Below, piece by piece: positions 45,570 to 55,825 of a stretch of DNA of 64,000 nucleotides; positions within the stretch are counted from its first letter, which is position 1; each line of letters starts with the position of its first letter. The notes below the pieces were generated by a model. The model saw only the letters and a list, made by a program, of their open reading frames with translations. It had not been told where the DNA came from and ran no database searches. The DNA lies in NCBI RefSeq assembly GCF_900111905.1, contig NZ_FOKM01000007.1:62001-126000 (forward strand), written 5' to 3'. The position numbers and the translations under genes were made by a program. The DNA is from Rhizobium sp. NFR07 (GTDB lineage Bacteria; Pseudomonadota; Alphaproteobacteria; Rhizobiales; Rhizobiaceae).

Positions 45570-46703
45570 TCAGGCGAGAAGCGCCAGAGCCTCGTCTATG
45601 CCGAGCGCGGCCGGCTTGAAGCAGGTCGTCGTCGTCTTGACGAAATTGCCTTCGGCACCTGACTTCAGGATCGAGGTCATGACGTCGACGCCATGCAGCG
45701 CGCGGTCGATCGAGCACCTTATGTCGCGGCCCTCGATCAGTGCCATGGCCATGTCGGCAAGGCCCGCCGTGCGATAATTGGCGCGCGGCCCGTTCGGATG
45801 CTCCTGGTTGGCTTTGCCGAAGGGATGGTCCCAGTCCTTAAGCGGCTGGATATCCTTATCGCGGCCGCTTGCCTCGACCACGCCGCCGAAGAAGTTCGGG
45901 TCCGGGACGTAGATCGATCCTTCCGTGCCGTAGAGCTCCATGTTGGCATGGCGATGCGACCAGACATCCCAGCTTGCCGAGAGCGTGATCGTCGCCCCTT
46001 CGGCGAACTCCAGCAGCGCGTGGATGTTGGTCGGCGTCTCGACCGGGATGACCTGCCCCTTCAGCGGCTCGCTTGTGATCGTCCGCGTCGGATTGGCCAT
46101 CGAGGTCAGGGCCGCGACCCGCTTTACCGGGCCGAGGAAGTTGATCAGGTTGGCGATGTAATAAGGGCCGAGATCGAGGATCGGGCCGCCGCCATTGAGG
46201 AAGAAGAAGCCCGGGTTCGGGTGCCACATCTCCATGCCGGGGCTCATCACGTGGCAGGTGCCGGAGGTGATGCGCCCTATCCTGCCCTCGTCGATATAGG
46301 CACGGGCCAGCTGATGCGCGCCGCCGAGGAAGGTATCGGGCGCGCAGCCGATGGCGAGGTTCTTCTCGCGACCGAGCGCCTGCAGCTCCTTGCCCTGATC
46401 CAGCGTCACCGTCAGCGGCTTTTCCGAATAGACATGCTTGCCGGCCAGCACGATCGCCTTGGAGACGGCGAAATGCGCATCCGGGATCGTCAGGTTGACG
46501 ATCACGTCGAGTTCGTCATTGGCGAGAAGTTCATCGACTGTCTGCGCCTTGACGCCGTATTCCGCGGCCTTCGCCTTTGCCGCCTCGGGATTGAGGTCGG
46601 CGCAGGCGAGAACCTTGATCCCCTTGAACAGCGGGGACAGCGAGAAATAGGTGGTGGAAATGTTGCCGCATCCCAGGATGCCGACGCCAAGTTCCTTGGT
46701 CAT
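45570..46703 (-). CDS. Gfo/Idh/MocA-family oxidoreductase
   Basis: A 377-residue NAD(P)-dependent sugar oxidoreductase. The dinucleotide fold is GVGILGCGNISTTYFS and the conserved EKP is in GKHVYSEKPLTVTLDQG. GGGPILDLGPYYIANLINFLGPVKRVAA is the usual substrate-side segment with the catalytic His region nearby. Relatives oxidise sugars, inositol or 3-keto sugars. Together with the isomerase upstream it could process the sugar that the GH2 enzyme releases. It begins 27 bases after the isomerase stop. Confidence 0.92.
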   Translation of the reverse strand: MTKELGVGILGCGNISTTYFSLSPLFKGIKVLACADLNPEAAKAKAAEYGVKAQTVDELLANDELDVIVNLTIPDAHFAVSKAIVLAGKHVYSEKPLTVTLDQGKELQALGREKNLAIGCAPDTFLGGAHQLARAYIDEGRIGRITSGTCHVMSPGMEMWHPNPGFFFLNGGGPILDLGPYYIANLINFLGPVKRVAALTSMANPTRTITSEPLKGQVIPVETPTNIHALLEFAEGATITLSASWDVWSHRHANMELYGTEGSIYVPDPNFFGGVVEASGRDKDIQPLKDWDHPFGKANQEHPNGPRANYRTAGLADMAMALIEGRDIRCSIDRALHGVDVMTSILKSGAEGNFVKTTTTCFKPAALGIDEALALLA

Positions 46704-46730
46704 GAGAAACTCCGTTCGAATTCTCGAAAA

Positions 46731-47495
46731 TCAATAGGTCTTGAAGGAGGCCATGGAGCGGGAAGCGAGACGCTCGATGTCCTTCGGGTTGTCGTGTTCC
46801 AGAACGTAATACTTCGCCGAGGTCTTGGCCTTCAACGCGGAGATCAGATCCTTCCACGGAACCGTGCCGTGACCGATATCGGCCCAACCGTCCTCGTCCG
46901 TGTTCTCGCCGGCCGGAGCGATGTCCTTGACGTGGACGGCAGAGATCTTGTGACCGTATTTCTTGATCCAGGCGAAGGGATCGGCGCCGCCGCGGATGAC
47001 CCAGGCGATATCCGCCTCCCAGGTGAGATCAGGGCCGCCGTCAAAAATCTGCTCCTGTGGCGTTGAGCCGTCCGGTAGTGCCTTGAATTCGAAGTCGTGG
47101 TTATGCCAGCCGAATATGTAGCCGGCATCCTGATAGCGCTTGCCGGCTTCCTGCAGACGCTTGCCGAAGGCAAACCATCCTTCCGCGTCCGTCGGGCGCT
47201 GATCGGCGACCAGATGCGGGCAATAGATTGCCTTCACGCCGAGCGTTTTGGCGATCAGCAGCGCCTGATCCGGTTCCTTTTCCAGAAGGTCGAGACCGAA
47301 ATGGCCGGTCGGCATGGTCAGGCCATTGGCATCGAGTTCGGCCTTCATCGCGCTGAGGCCTGCCTCGTCCAGCGTCGCATAAAGCGCGCCATAGCCTTCG
47401 ACTTCCTTGTAGCCGTGGCTTGCCACGAGTTTCAGCACGTCGGACAGCGGCGGGAAATTGCGGGCGCTGTAAAGCTGGAAACCTAACGTCGTCAT
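46731..47495 (-). CDS. Sugar phosphate isomerase/epimerase-type TIM barrel
   Basis: A 254-residue xylose-isomerase-like TIM barrel (AP_endonuc_2 family). Conserved segments are GFQLYSARNFPPLSDVL, GWHNHDFEF (a metal-binding His and Glu region), WEADIAWVIRGG and SAVHVKDI. Such proteins isomerise sugars or sugar derivatives and often pair with Gfo/Idh/MocA dehydrogenases, as here. AAGGAGG precedes ATG 47495; an upstream open stretch is not needed. It follows the GH2 gene by 22 bases. Confidence 0.92.
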   Translation of the reverse strand: MTTLGFQLYSARNFPPLSDVLKLVASHGYKEVEGYGALYATLDEAGLSAMKAELDANGLTMPTGHFGLDLLEKEPDQALLIAKTLGVKAIYCPHLVADQRPTDAEGWFAFGKRLQEAGKRYQDAGYIFGWHNHDFEFKALPDGSTPQEQIFDGGPDLTWEADIAWVIRGGADPFAWIKKYGHKISAVHVKDIAPAGENTDEDGWADIGHGTVPWKDLISALKAKTSAKYYVLEHDNPKDIERLASRSMASFKTY

Positions 47496-47517
47496 ATCAT
47501 CCTCCTTGAAATGAAAC

Positions 47518-49986
47518 TCAGCCTGCCGACTGGCAGGAGTAAAGGTCGTAGATGCGGAAAGTCGGGGGAGCCGCCTCCGCCTTGCCCGCCGTCTCAACTG
47601 GCGTGAAGCGCACGAGCCGGTTCTCGCCGGCCGCAAGGTCGAAGGCATTGTCGGAATAGCGGCCGGGCACCTCGCTCTCGATCAGCACGAAGAGCGCAAG
47701 TCCGCTCGACTGGACGAGAATGTCGAAAGCGCCATCACCGGTCGGAGACACCGAGAATTCGAGGCCGGGCGGTTCAAGCTCCAGCGACTTGTAGGTATCC
47801 ATGACATGATGCCCTTCACCGCCCGAGCCGTTCGAGGCGGTAAAGCTCCAGGCGAGCAGGCAATCAGCGGGAATCCTGTCCGAAGCGAGTGTAAGCGCCG
47901 TCACGGCCGCATCCGGCCCGCAGACGGCTTCGATGCTCTCAAGCGAATGCCGCTCGCCCGTCAAAGTAAGGATCGAGGCGTTGATCGTCACGGTCACATC
48001 GTCCAGCGTATCGTTGACCAGCGACAGACGGATCTCCCTGCCGTCCTGCGATGGAATGGCGGCCACTGTGACCGGCTGGAAGAAGCGCCGGGCCATATAG
48101 TGCAGCACTTTCCAGCCGCCGCCGTAATCGAGGCTCGACCATGAGGCAACCGGCCATGTGTCGTTGAGCTGCCAATAGAGTGTGCCCATGCAATGGGGTT
48201 TCAGCGACCGCCAGTAGTCGACGGCCGTCCTGATCGCCACGCCCTGCTGGACCTGACTGAGATAGACGAAATTGGCAAAATCCGTCGGGAAGCGGAAATT
48301 GCGGAACATGGTGCCGGCGATACGTTCGTTGCCGCCGACATTTTTTTGGTGCAGTTCCATCACCGGCGAGGCAATGTTCATGTCCTTTTCCGCCGCATAG
48401 GTGCGGATGACGGGTAGCGACGTATAGGACTGGAAGCCGAATTCCGAGCAGAAGCGCGGATTGACGTCACGATAGTGCTCGAACGGCTTGTTCTCGTGCC
48501 AGACTGACCAGAAATGCATGTCGCCGGAACCATCCGCGTGCCAGGCATCGCCATAGTCGAGATAACCGGAAGCCGGGCTCGACGGCCACCAGATCGCCTG
48601 CGGCACCGATTTCTTCATCGCCCGCTCGATCGTGTGGTTCAGTCGGTCGTAGGAGACGAGATAGCGGTCGCGGTTGCTGCGGGTCTCCTCGTACCAGAGA
48701 AGAGCGCCGACGAGTTCGTTGTCACCGCACCACAGCACGATCGAGGGGTGCGAAATCAGCCGCTTCGTCTGGTACTCGACCTCATGCTCGACATTCTCGA
48801 GGAAATCCGGCGTCGAGGGATAGATGTTGCAGGCGAACTGAAAGTCCTGCCAGACCATCAGGCCGAGCCGGTCGCAGAGATCATAGAAGTGGTCATCCTC
48901 ATAGAACCCGCCGCCCCAGATGCGGATCATGTTCATGTTGGCATCGATGGCGGATTGCAACAGATCCTCGGTCTTCTCCGCGCTGGACAGCGAGAAGAGC
49001 GCATCCGCCGGGATCCAGTTGGCGCCGCGGCAGAAGATTTCGCGGCCGTTGATGCGGAAGGCAAAGCGGCTGCCTGCCTCGTCCTTGTCGGTCAGCAGTT
49101 CGACGGTGCGGAAACCGATCTGGCGGGTGATGGTCTCGCTCGGCGTTTCGACGGTCAACGCATAAAGCGCCTGCGCACCGCTGCCCGCCGGCCACCAGAG
49201 CTCCGGCTTCCCGATATGGAAGACATGGGGGATGACGTTCTCGCCCGGTCGGATGCCACAGTCGAGACGCAGGCTTTCGTCGCCGAGAGACAGATGGAGC
49301 GGCACCACGCCCTGCGCATCGGCGAAAAGCGTGATCGCGACGGTGAGGTCGACAGAGCCGTCGTCATGATGTCTCTGCTCGGTGACGACATGTTCGATGC
49401 GCGCAGTATCCAGTCGCCTGAGCGCGATCTCGCCGTAGAGGCCGAGCGGTGCGATGGCGATGTTCCAGTCCCAGCCGAAATGGCATTGCGGCTTGCGCAG
49501 CATGTTGCCGTCGGGGATCGGGCAGTTCTTGGAGAACGGGATGTAGAAGGGTTGCTTCGCCTGACGCTCCGCACCCGCAGCCGCATTGGAATGGAAGAGG
49601 ATGCGGATCACGTTCTCGCCGGGCTTCAAGGCCTGCGTCACATCCGGCCGGTAGCGGCGGAAGCAGTTGTCAGCGGAGAGCACCGGCACGTCGTTGACGA
49701 AGACGATCGCCACCGTGTCGAGATAGGTGATATCGAGATACCAGCTTCCGTCCGGTTCATCGACGAAGAAGCTCCGTTCGATCTGCCAGTCCTGATGGGC
49801 GACCCATTGGACATCGTTCTCGTTGCGGCCGAAATACGGGTCGGGAATGACGCCGGCGAGCTTCAGCGCAGTGTGTACATCACCGGGAATGGACATATCC
49901 GTCGCATGGGCACTGTCCGGTGACGACAGGCGCCACGCGCCTGCGAGATCGATCATGCCTATCTCGGTCCTAACTGCCTCGTTCAT
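47518..49986 (-). CDS. Beta-mannosidase-type GH2 glycoside hydrolase
   Basis: An 822-residue GH2 enzyme with sugar-binding, immunoglobulin-like and TIM-barrel domains in order. The acid/base region is WCGDNELVGALLW, where the usual GNNE is GDNE with the NE kept; the nucleophile Glu is in FCSEFGFQS. MNMIRIWGGGFYEDDHFYDLCDRLG is typical of beta-mannosidases. There is no signal peptide, so it acts on imported oligosaccharides or glycosides. AGAGCAGG precedes ATG 49986. A perfect hairpin lies just upstream of it. Confidence 0.93.
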   Translation of the reverse strand: MNEAVRTEIGMIDLAGAWRLSSPDSAHATDMSIPGDVHTALKLAGVIPDPYFGRNENDVQWVAHQDWQIERSFFVDEPDGSWYLDITYLDTVAIVFVNDVPVLSADNCFRRYRPDVTQALKPGENVIRILFHSNAAAGAERQAKQPFYIPFSKNCPIPDGNMLRKPQCHFGWDWNIAIAPLGLYGEIALRRLDTARIEHVVTEQRHHDDGSVDLTVAITLFADAQGVVPLHLSLGDESLRLDCGIRPGENVIPHVFHIGKPELWWPAGSGAQALYALTVETPSETITRQIGFRTVELLTDKDEAGSRFAFRINGREIFCRGANWIPADALFSLSSAEKTEDLLQSAIDANMNMIRIWGGGFYEDDHFYDLCDRLGLMVWQDFQFACNIYPSTPDFLENVEHEVEYQTKRLISHPSIVLWCGDNELVGALLWYEETRSNRDRYLVSYDRLNHTIERAMKKSVPQAIWWPSSPASGYLDYGDAWHADGSGDMHFWSVWHENKPFEHYRDVNPRFCSEFGFQSYTSLPVIRTYAAEKDMNIASPVMELHQKNVGGNERIAGTMFRNFRFPTDFANFVYLSQVQQGVAIRTAVDYWRSLKPHCMGTLYWQLNDTWPVASWSSLDYGGGWKVLHYMARRFFQPVTVAAIPSQDGREIRLSLVNDTLDDVTVTINASILTLTGERHSLESIEAVCGPDAAVTALTLASDRIPADCLLAWSFTASNGSGGEGHHVMDTYKSLELEPPGLEFSVSPTGDGAFDILVQSSGLALFVLIESEVPGRYSDNAFDLAAGENRLVRFTPVETAGKAEAAPPTFRIYDLYSCQSAG

Positions 49987-50014
49987 GCCTGCTCTTTCGC
50001 GATCAAGGAAACAC

Positions 50015-50049
50015 GTCCCTTGTCCCCGGTCTGGCCGGGGACAAGGGAC
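50015..50049 (-). repeat. Perfect 15-bp intercistronic hairpin
   Basis: GTCCCTTGTCCCCGG (50015-50029) and CCGGGGACAAGGGAC (50035-50049) are exact reverse complements with a 5-base loop, between the ABC ATPase stop and the GH2 start. No U-run follows, so it probably stabilises or processes the mRNA, or damps read-through. It is among the strongest hairpins in the window. Confidence 0.85.
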
Positions 50050-50086
50050 CGGCAGCAGGGAGAGGGGTACATCCCGCCGCAGGTAA

Positions 50087-51193
<1,107 letters not shown>

Positions 51194-51199
51194 CAAGGC

Positions 51200-52144
51200 T
51201 TACCCCTTTACTGCGCCGGCGGCGATGCCGCGAACGAACAGCCGGCCGGAAACGAAATAGACGAAGAGCGGGACGGCGCCGGTGAGCAGTGTCGCCGCCA
51301 TGTTGACGTTGTATTCCTTCACCCCCTGGACGGAGTTGACGATGTTGTTGAGCTGGATCGTCATCGGATAGGTGTCGGGCCGGGTGAAGACGACGCCGAA
51401 GAGGAAGTCGTTCCAGATGCCGGTGACCTGGATGATGATCGCCACGACGAAGATCGGCAGCGACATGGGCAGCATGATGCGCCCGTAAATCTGCCAGAAA
51501 CCGGCGCCGTCGATGCGGGCGGCCTTGAACAATTCCTCCGGCAGGCCGGCGAAATAGTTGCGGAACAGCAGCGTCAGGATCGGCATGCCGAAGATCGTAT
51601 GGACGATGACAAGCCCGGTCAGCGAGCCGTAGATGCCGATTTCCCGAAGGATGATGACGATCGGGTAGATCATCACCTGATAGGGAATGAAGGCGCCGAC
51701 GATCAGCACGGCGAAGAACAATTCCGACCCCTTGAAGCGCCAGTTGGCAAGCGCGTAACCGCTGACAGAGGCCACCGCGATCGACACGACAACGGAAGGC
51801 ACGAGAATGCGCACCGAGTTCCAGAAGCCGCGGGACAAGCCATCGCAGTTAAGACCCGTGCAGGCCTGCGACCAAGCTTTCACCCAAGGCTCGAAGGTGA
51901 TTTCCATCGGTGGCGAGAAGATGTTGCCGAGGCGCACTTCCGGCATGCCCTTCAGCGAGGTCACGACCATCACATAGAGCGGCAGAAGGTAATAGAGCGC
52001 CGCGAGGCCAAGGATGCCGTAGATCATGATGTTGCGGCCGGACATGACGCGCTTCGGCCTCTTGCCCCGCGGTCCGGATGCAAGCTCGGTCTTGACCGCG
52101 TCCATGCTGGCGCCTGTCGCGTTGAGAGTGGAGACGTTAGCCAC
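51200..52144 (-). CDS. Sugar ABC transporter permease (MalG type)
   Basis: A 314-residue permease with six membrane helices and the ABC-coupling EAA loop around LPEELFKAARIDGAGFWQIYGRIMLPM. It is the MalG-type partner of the permease upstream. The start is GTG 52144, with TTGGAGGG eight bases upstream; this overlaps the previous permease by eight bases. An N-terminal hydrophilic stretch of some 35 residues precedes the first helix. Confidence 0.95.
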   Translation of the reverse strand: MANVSTLNATGASMDAVKTELASGPRGKRPKRVMSGRNIMIYGILGLAALYYLLPLYVMVVTSLKGMPEVRLGNIFSPPMEITFEPWVKAWSQACTGLNCDGLSRGFWNSVRILVPSVVVSIAVASVSGYALANWRFKGSELFFAVLIVGAFIPYQVMIYPIVIILREIGIYGSLTGLVIVHTIFGMPILTLLFRNYFAGLPEELFKAARIDGAGFWQIYGRIMLPMSLPIFVVAIIIQVTGIWNDFLFGVVFTRPDTYPMTIQLNNIVNSVQGVKEYNVNMAATLLTGAVPLFVYFVSGRLFVRGIAAGAVKG

Positions 52145-53075
52145 GCTTCTTCCCTCCAAATTCGAGATAGGCCCACGGGATGATGATGATGGCGACAGTG
52201 AGCAGCATCATGGTCGATGCGGCAAAGCCCTGCCCCAGGTTCTGCGCCTGGAACATGTAGTCGTACACATACTTGGCAGGCACTTCCGAGGCATTGCCTG
52301 GGCCGCCGGATGTCTGCGCCACGACGAGGTCGTAGAGCTTGACGATGCCGCTGCCGATCAGGACGAGCGTGGTGATGAAGACCGGCCGCATCATCGGGAT
52401 GACGACGAAGAGATAGGTCCGCCACATCGGTATCCCGTCGACGCGTGCGGCCTTCCAGATGTCCTCGTCGATGCCGCGCAGGCCGGCGAGCATCAGGCAC
52501 ATGACGAGCCCTGTTCCCTGCCAGAGACCGGCGATCAGGATGCCGTAAATGACGATGTCGGGATTGTAGAGCGGATCGAAGGTGAAGCTCGTCCAGCCGA
52601 GCGACCGGACGATTCCCTGTACGCCGAATTCCGGATTGAGGATCCACTGCCAGACAAGGCCGGTGACGATGAAGGACAGCGCAAAGGGATAGAGAAAGAT
52701 GGTGCGGAAGGCGCTTTCGAAGCGGATCTTCTGGTCCATCAGCGCTGCCAGCACGAAACCGATAACGAGAGAGAAGATCAACGAGAGAATGCCGTAGACG
52801 AGCAGGTTCTCGATCGAGATCCACCAGCGCGACGAGGCCCACAGGCGATCATACTGGGTCAGGCCGACGAAATTTGCCCGCGGCAGCAGCCTGGAACTGG
52901 TGAAGGAGTAGATGACGGTCCAGATCGTGCCACCGAAGAAGATGACAGAGGCGACGAGGATCATCGGGGTCAGCGCAATCTTGGAATGAAGATTGCGGAA
53001 GAGCTGGTTGGGTCGGCCGGATGGGGCCTTTGGCGGGGCGGATGACCGTGTGCGTGACGGCACGGAATTTGCCAT
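52137..53075 (-). CDS. Sugar ABC transporter permease (MalF type)
   Basis: A 312-residue permease with six membrane helices and an EAA-type loop (GIDEDIWKAARVDGIPMWRTYLFVVIPMM). It forms the channel with the downstream MalG-type permease. GAGGAGGAACC precedes ATG 53075. It follows the binding-protein gene after a gap of about 95 bases that holds a perfect hairpin. Confidence 0.95.
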   Translation of the reverse strand: MANSVPSRTRSSAPPKAPSGRPNQLFRNLHSKIALTPMILVASVIFFGGTIWTVIYSFTSSRLLPRANFVGLTQYDRLWASSRWWISIENLLVYGILSLIFSLVIGFVLAALMDQKIRFESAFRTIFLYPFALSFIVTGLVWQWILNPEFGVQGIVRSLGWTSFTFDPLYNPDIVIYGILIAGLWQGTGLVMCLMLAGLRGIDEDIWKAARVDGIPMWRTYLFVVIPMMRPVFITTLVLIGSGIVKLYDLVVAQTSGGPGNASEVPAKYVYDYMFQAQNLGQGFAASTMMLLTVAIIIIPWAYLEFGGKKRG

Positions 53076-53118
53076 GGTTCCTCCTCGATCAGCATGCGGC
53101 GGGCGCAGCTTTTCCTGC

Positions 53119-53140
53119 TGGCCCCGATCACTCGGGGCCA
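53119..53140 (-). repeat. Intercistronic hairpin after the binding-protein gene
   Basis: TGGCCCCGA and TCGGGGCCA form a perfect 9-bp stem with a 4-base loop, between the binding-protein stop and the first permease. Such hairpins usually allow higher output of the binding protein than of the permeases. It carries no U-run, so full termination is not expected. Confidence 0.7.
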
Positions 53141-53170
53141 GTGCGGTTCATGATCGTGATGGGGCGGGTA

Positions 53171-54403
53171 TCAGTCCGCCGAGCCGATGATCGAGGCGAA
53201 GCGTTCCTGCGCCTGTTCCGGCGTCATCGACTCATTGGCGAAGAATTCGGCCATCAGGTCCTCCTTCTGCTTCTGCGTATCGGCCGACACGAGCTGGTCG
53301 GTGCTGATCGCAGTGCTGCCCTTGGAGATGATCTCGATGCCCTTCTTCATGCAGTCGTTGGCGGCTGCAAGATCGACGTCGCCGCGGATCGGCACCGATC
53401 CCTTCTTGAGGTTGAAGGCGACCTGAACCTTGGGATCGACGATCGTTTCGGCCAGCACTTCCTGCGCTTTCGACTTCTCTTCGTCGTCGAGAAGCGGGAA
53501 ATAGATGGCGTCGCCGCCGGTGGTCAGGGTCTGATTCAGCCCGAGACCCGGAAGGCAGCTATATTCCTTGCCGGCGGTCTGTCCCGCCTGCTGGAACTCG
53601 CCCTGCGCCCAGTCGCCCATGATCTGGCCGCCGGCCTTGCCGGTGATGACGAGATTGGTGGCTTGGTTCCAGTCCTGCACGTTCGAGCCCTTGGCGAGCT
53701 TGCGTGCATCGTCGGCCGCCGCGAAGATCTTGGCGATCTCTGGTCCCGCCGCGGTTTCCTCGTCCTTGTCCTTGTAGACCTTGTTGTAGAGGTCCGTACC
53801 GCCGAGCGAGATGACCAGCGTGTCGAACAGGCCGTTCACCTGGAAGGCGGAGCCGCCGACCGCGAGCGGCTGGATACCGGCTTCCCTCAGCTTGGGACCG
53901 GCCGCGACAAACTCGTTCCAGTCCTTCGGCACCGGCACGCCTGCCTTTTCGAAGGCGGCGTTGGAAAGCCACAACCACTGCCAGGAATGGATGTTGACCG
54001 GCGCGCAATAGATCTTGCCCTCGAAGGTGCAGCTGTCGAGCAGGCTGGACGGCTTGATGACGTCCTTCCACTTGCCCTTTTCCGCCACCTCGGTCAGGTC
54101 GCGCATCAGCCCTTCCTGAACCAGTTCCTCGGCCTGGCGGCCGTGGTTGAACTGGGTGGCGCCCATCGGATCGCCGCCGGTGATGCGGCTGATCATGATC
54201 GGGCGTGCCGTGCTGCCGGATCCTGCAATGGCGCCGTCGATCCACTTGTTGCCTGTGGCGTCGAACGCGGTCGCCAGCTCCTTGACTGCGGCCGCTTCCC
54301 CTCCCGACGTCCACCAATGCGTGACTTCCAGATCCGCAGCCTGCGCGATACACGGCAGTGCCACAGTGGCGGCCATAACGGCCGCAAAAGCACGAAATCT
54401 CAT
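53171..54403 (-). CDS. Sugar ABC transporter substrate-binding protein
   Basis: A 410-residue periplasmic protein with a signal peptide (MRFRAFAAVMAATVALPCIAQA). The mature part begins ADLEVTHWWTSGGEAAAVKELA, typical of family 1 extracellular binding proteins for sugars. It is the first gene of the ABC/GH2/isomerase/oxidoreductase operon. GGGAGGAG precedes the ATG, and a CTGAAACGTTGCAG operator lies just upstream of that. The imported sugar is probably a mannoside or related oligosaccharide, given the GH2 gene in the operon. Confidence 0.93.
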   Translation of the reverse strand: MRFRAFAAVMAATVALPCIAQAADLEVTHWWTSGGEAAAVKELATAFDATGNKWIDGAIAGSGSTARPIMISRITGGDPMGATQFNHGRQAEELVQEGLMRDLTEVAEKGKWKDVIKPSSLLDSCTFEGKIYCAPVNIHSWQWLWLSNAAFEKAGVPVPKDWNEFVAAGPKLREAGIQPLAVGGSAFQVNGLFDTLVISLGGTDLYNKVYKDKDEETAAGPEIAKIFAAADDARKLAKGSNVQDWNQATNLVITGKAGGQIMGDWAQGEFQQAGQTAGKEYSCLPGLGLNQTLTTGGDAIYFPLLDDEEKSKAQEVLAETIVDPKVQVAFNLKKGSVPIRGDVDLAAANDCMKKGIEIISKGSTAISTDQLVSADTQKQKEDLMAEFFANESMTPEQAQERFASIIGSAD

Positions 54404-54418
54404 GAATCTCCTCCCTCA

Positions 54419-54432
54419 CTGAAACGTTGCAG
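54419..54432. promoter_or_regulatory. LacI-type operator, copy 1 (binding-protein side)
   Basis: CTGAAACGTTGCAG is centred on AACGTT, as usual for LacI/GalR operators. It lies 16 bases before the binding-protein start. Its reverse-complement match at 54683 differs at one base. Confidence 0.75.
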
Positions 54433-54682
54433 TAAAAAGCTAGGGCAAAGATTGTTGGGTGGCAACCCCACATGGTTGAAATATCAACGCACAAGAAAGA
54501 CATGCAATCAGGGGTGGATTCAAAGGGCGCCTGGTGCGGAATATTCTTTCCTGAAATGCCGGATATGGATCGATCCAGAAGGCTTTGTGTTTTGCGGCGC
54601 AAAAAAGTGTGTGCATCTGCGTAGTCCCTACGACCGGTTGTGGTGCTACGCAGAATCCGTAAAAAAGGCGCTTGAAATTTAC

Positions 54683-54696
54683 CTGTAACGTTTCAG
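54683..54696. promoter_or_regulatory. LacI-type operator, copy 2 (regulator side)
   Basis: CTGTAACGTTTCAG, which read on the other strand is CTGAAACGTTACAG, matches copy 1 at 13 of 14 positions. It lies 67 bases before the LacI-type gene. The 360-base intergenic region (54404-54763) holds these two sites, with A/T-rich sequence in between and no other clear element. The pair could let the repressor loop the DNA and control both divergent transcripts. Confidence 0.78.
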
Positions 54697-54763
54697 ATTT
54701 TTACCGTATGAGCGATACTGAGCATGACGACATGAACAGGCGCATTTCGGTGCGAGCGGCACG

Positions 54764-55825
54764 ATGGACGAAAAAAGCAGACGAATCCCAGCGACGGCGC
54801 CCGCCGAGCGCCCTACCCTGAAGACGATCGCTTACATGACCGGGCTCGGGATCACGACCGTGTCCCGCGCCCTGAAGGATGCGCCGGACATCGGCTCCGA
54901 CACCAAGGAACGTGTTCGCCTCGTTGCCCGCCAGCTCGGCTATCAACCGAACCGCGCCGGCGTGCGCCTCAGAACTGGCAAGACGAATGTCATCGCATTG
55001 GTACTGAGCATCGAGCAGGAGCTGATGGGTTTCACCAACCAGCTGGTTCAGGGAATTTCGGAAGTGCTGGGCGGAACGCAATATCACCTCGTGGTGACGC
55101 CACATTCCTTCGAGAAGGATCAGATGGTGCCGATCCGCTATATTCTCGATACGGGGTCGGCGGACGGGGTGATCATTTCGCGCATAGAGCCGGACGATCC
55201 GCGCGTGCGGGTGATGACGGAACGGAACCTGCCCTTCGTCACCCATGGGCGCACCGATATGGGCATCGGCCATCCTTTCCACGATTTCGACAACGAGGCC
55301 TATGCCTATCAGGCCGTGGAACAGCTTGTGAAGCGCGGCCGCAAGCGCATCGCACTTCTCGCGCCCCAGAGCCGTTTTTCCTATCACATTCACAGCCGTA
55401 TCGGCTTCGAGCGCGGTCTCGTCGACTTCCAGGCAACGGAGGTTTCGATGGGCCGGACAACCACTGAGACCTCGCTGGATGAAATAAGGGCCTATGCCGA
55501 GCGGATGTCCCGCCTGCCCGAGCCTCCGGATGGGATCATATCCCTCAGCGGCTCATCCTCAATCGCGATGATCGCAGGGATCGAGGCGGCCGGCCGCAGG
55601 CTCGGCAAGGACGTCGACCTCGTCTCCAAGCAATCGGCCGAATTCCTGAACTGGATACGCCCCGAAATCCTGACTGTGACCGAGGATGTACGTCATGCAG
55701 GCCGTGAGCTCGCTAAGGCGGTCCTGGCAAGGATCGATGGCGTTGCGCCGGAACTGCTGCAAAGCATTGATATCCCTGTCTGGTCGGCCATGGGACCGAC
55801 GAGCCGGGCAGCTAGAGCGGAATGA
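54764..55825 (+). CDS. LacI-family transcriptional repressor
   Basis: A 353-residue LacI/GalR-type regulator. The helix-turn-helix and hinge are [37 protein letters not shown] near the N-terminus, followed by a periplasmic-binding-like effector domain. It is divergent from the sugar operon and likely represses it, releasing when a sugar from the imported glycan binds. The two AACGTT-centred operators are its predicted sites. Its stop overlaps the MBL gene's stop by a few bases, convergently. Confidence 0.94.
   Translation: MDEKSRRIPATAPAERPTLKTIAYMTGLGITTVSRALKDAPDIGSDTKERVRLVARQLGYQPNRAGVRLRTGKTNVIALVLSIEQELMGFTNQLVQGISEVLGGTQYHLVVTPHSFEKDQMVPIRYILDTGSADGVIISRIEPDDPRVRVMTERNLPFVTHGRTDMGIGHPFHDFDNEAYAYQAVEQLVKRGRKRIALLAPQSRFSYHIHSRIGFERGLVDFQATEVSMGRTTTETSLDEIRAYAERMSRLPEPPDGIISLSGSSSIAMIAGIEAAGRRLGKDVDLVSKQSAEFLNWIRPEILTVTEDVRHAGRELAKAVLARIDGVAPELLQSIDIPVWSAMGPTSRAARAE

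Noticed and set aside
45693..47066. Long plus-strand open frame across the dehydrogenase and isomerase genes.
   Set aside because: Both minus-strand genes have intact family motifs; the plus-strand translation is Arg/Asp-rich with no fold signature.
53021..54688. Long plus-strand open frame opposite the binding-protein gene.
   Set aside because: It runs through the signal peptide and operators of the binding-protein gene and has no domain; it is a shadow frame.
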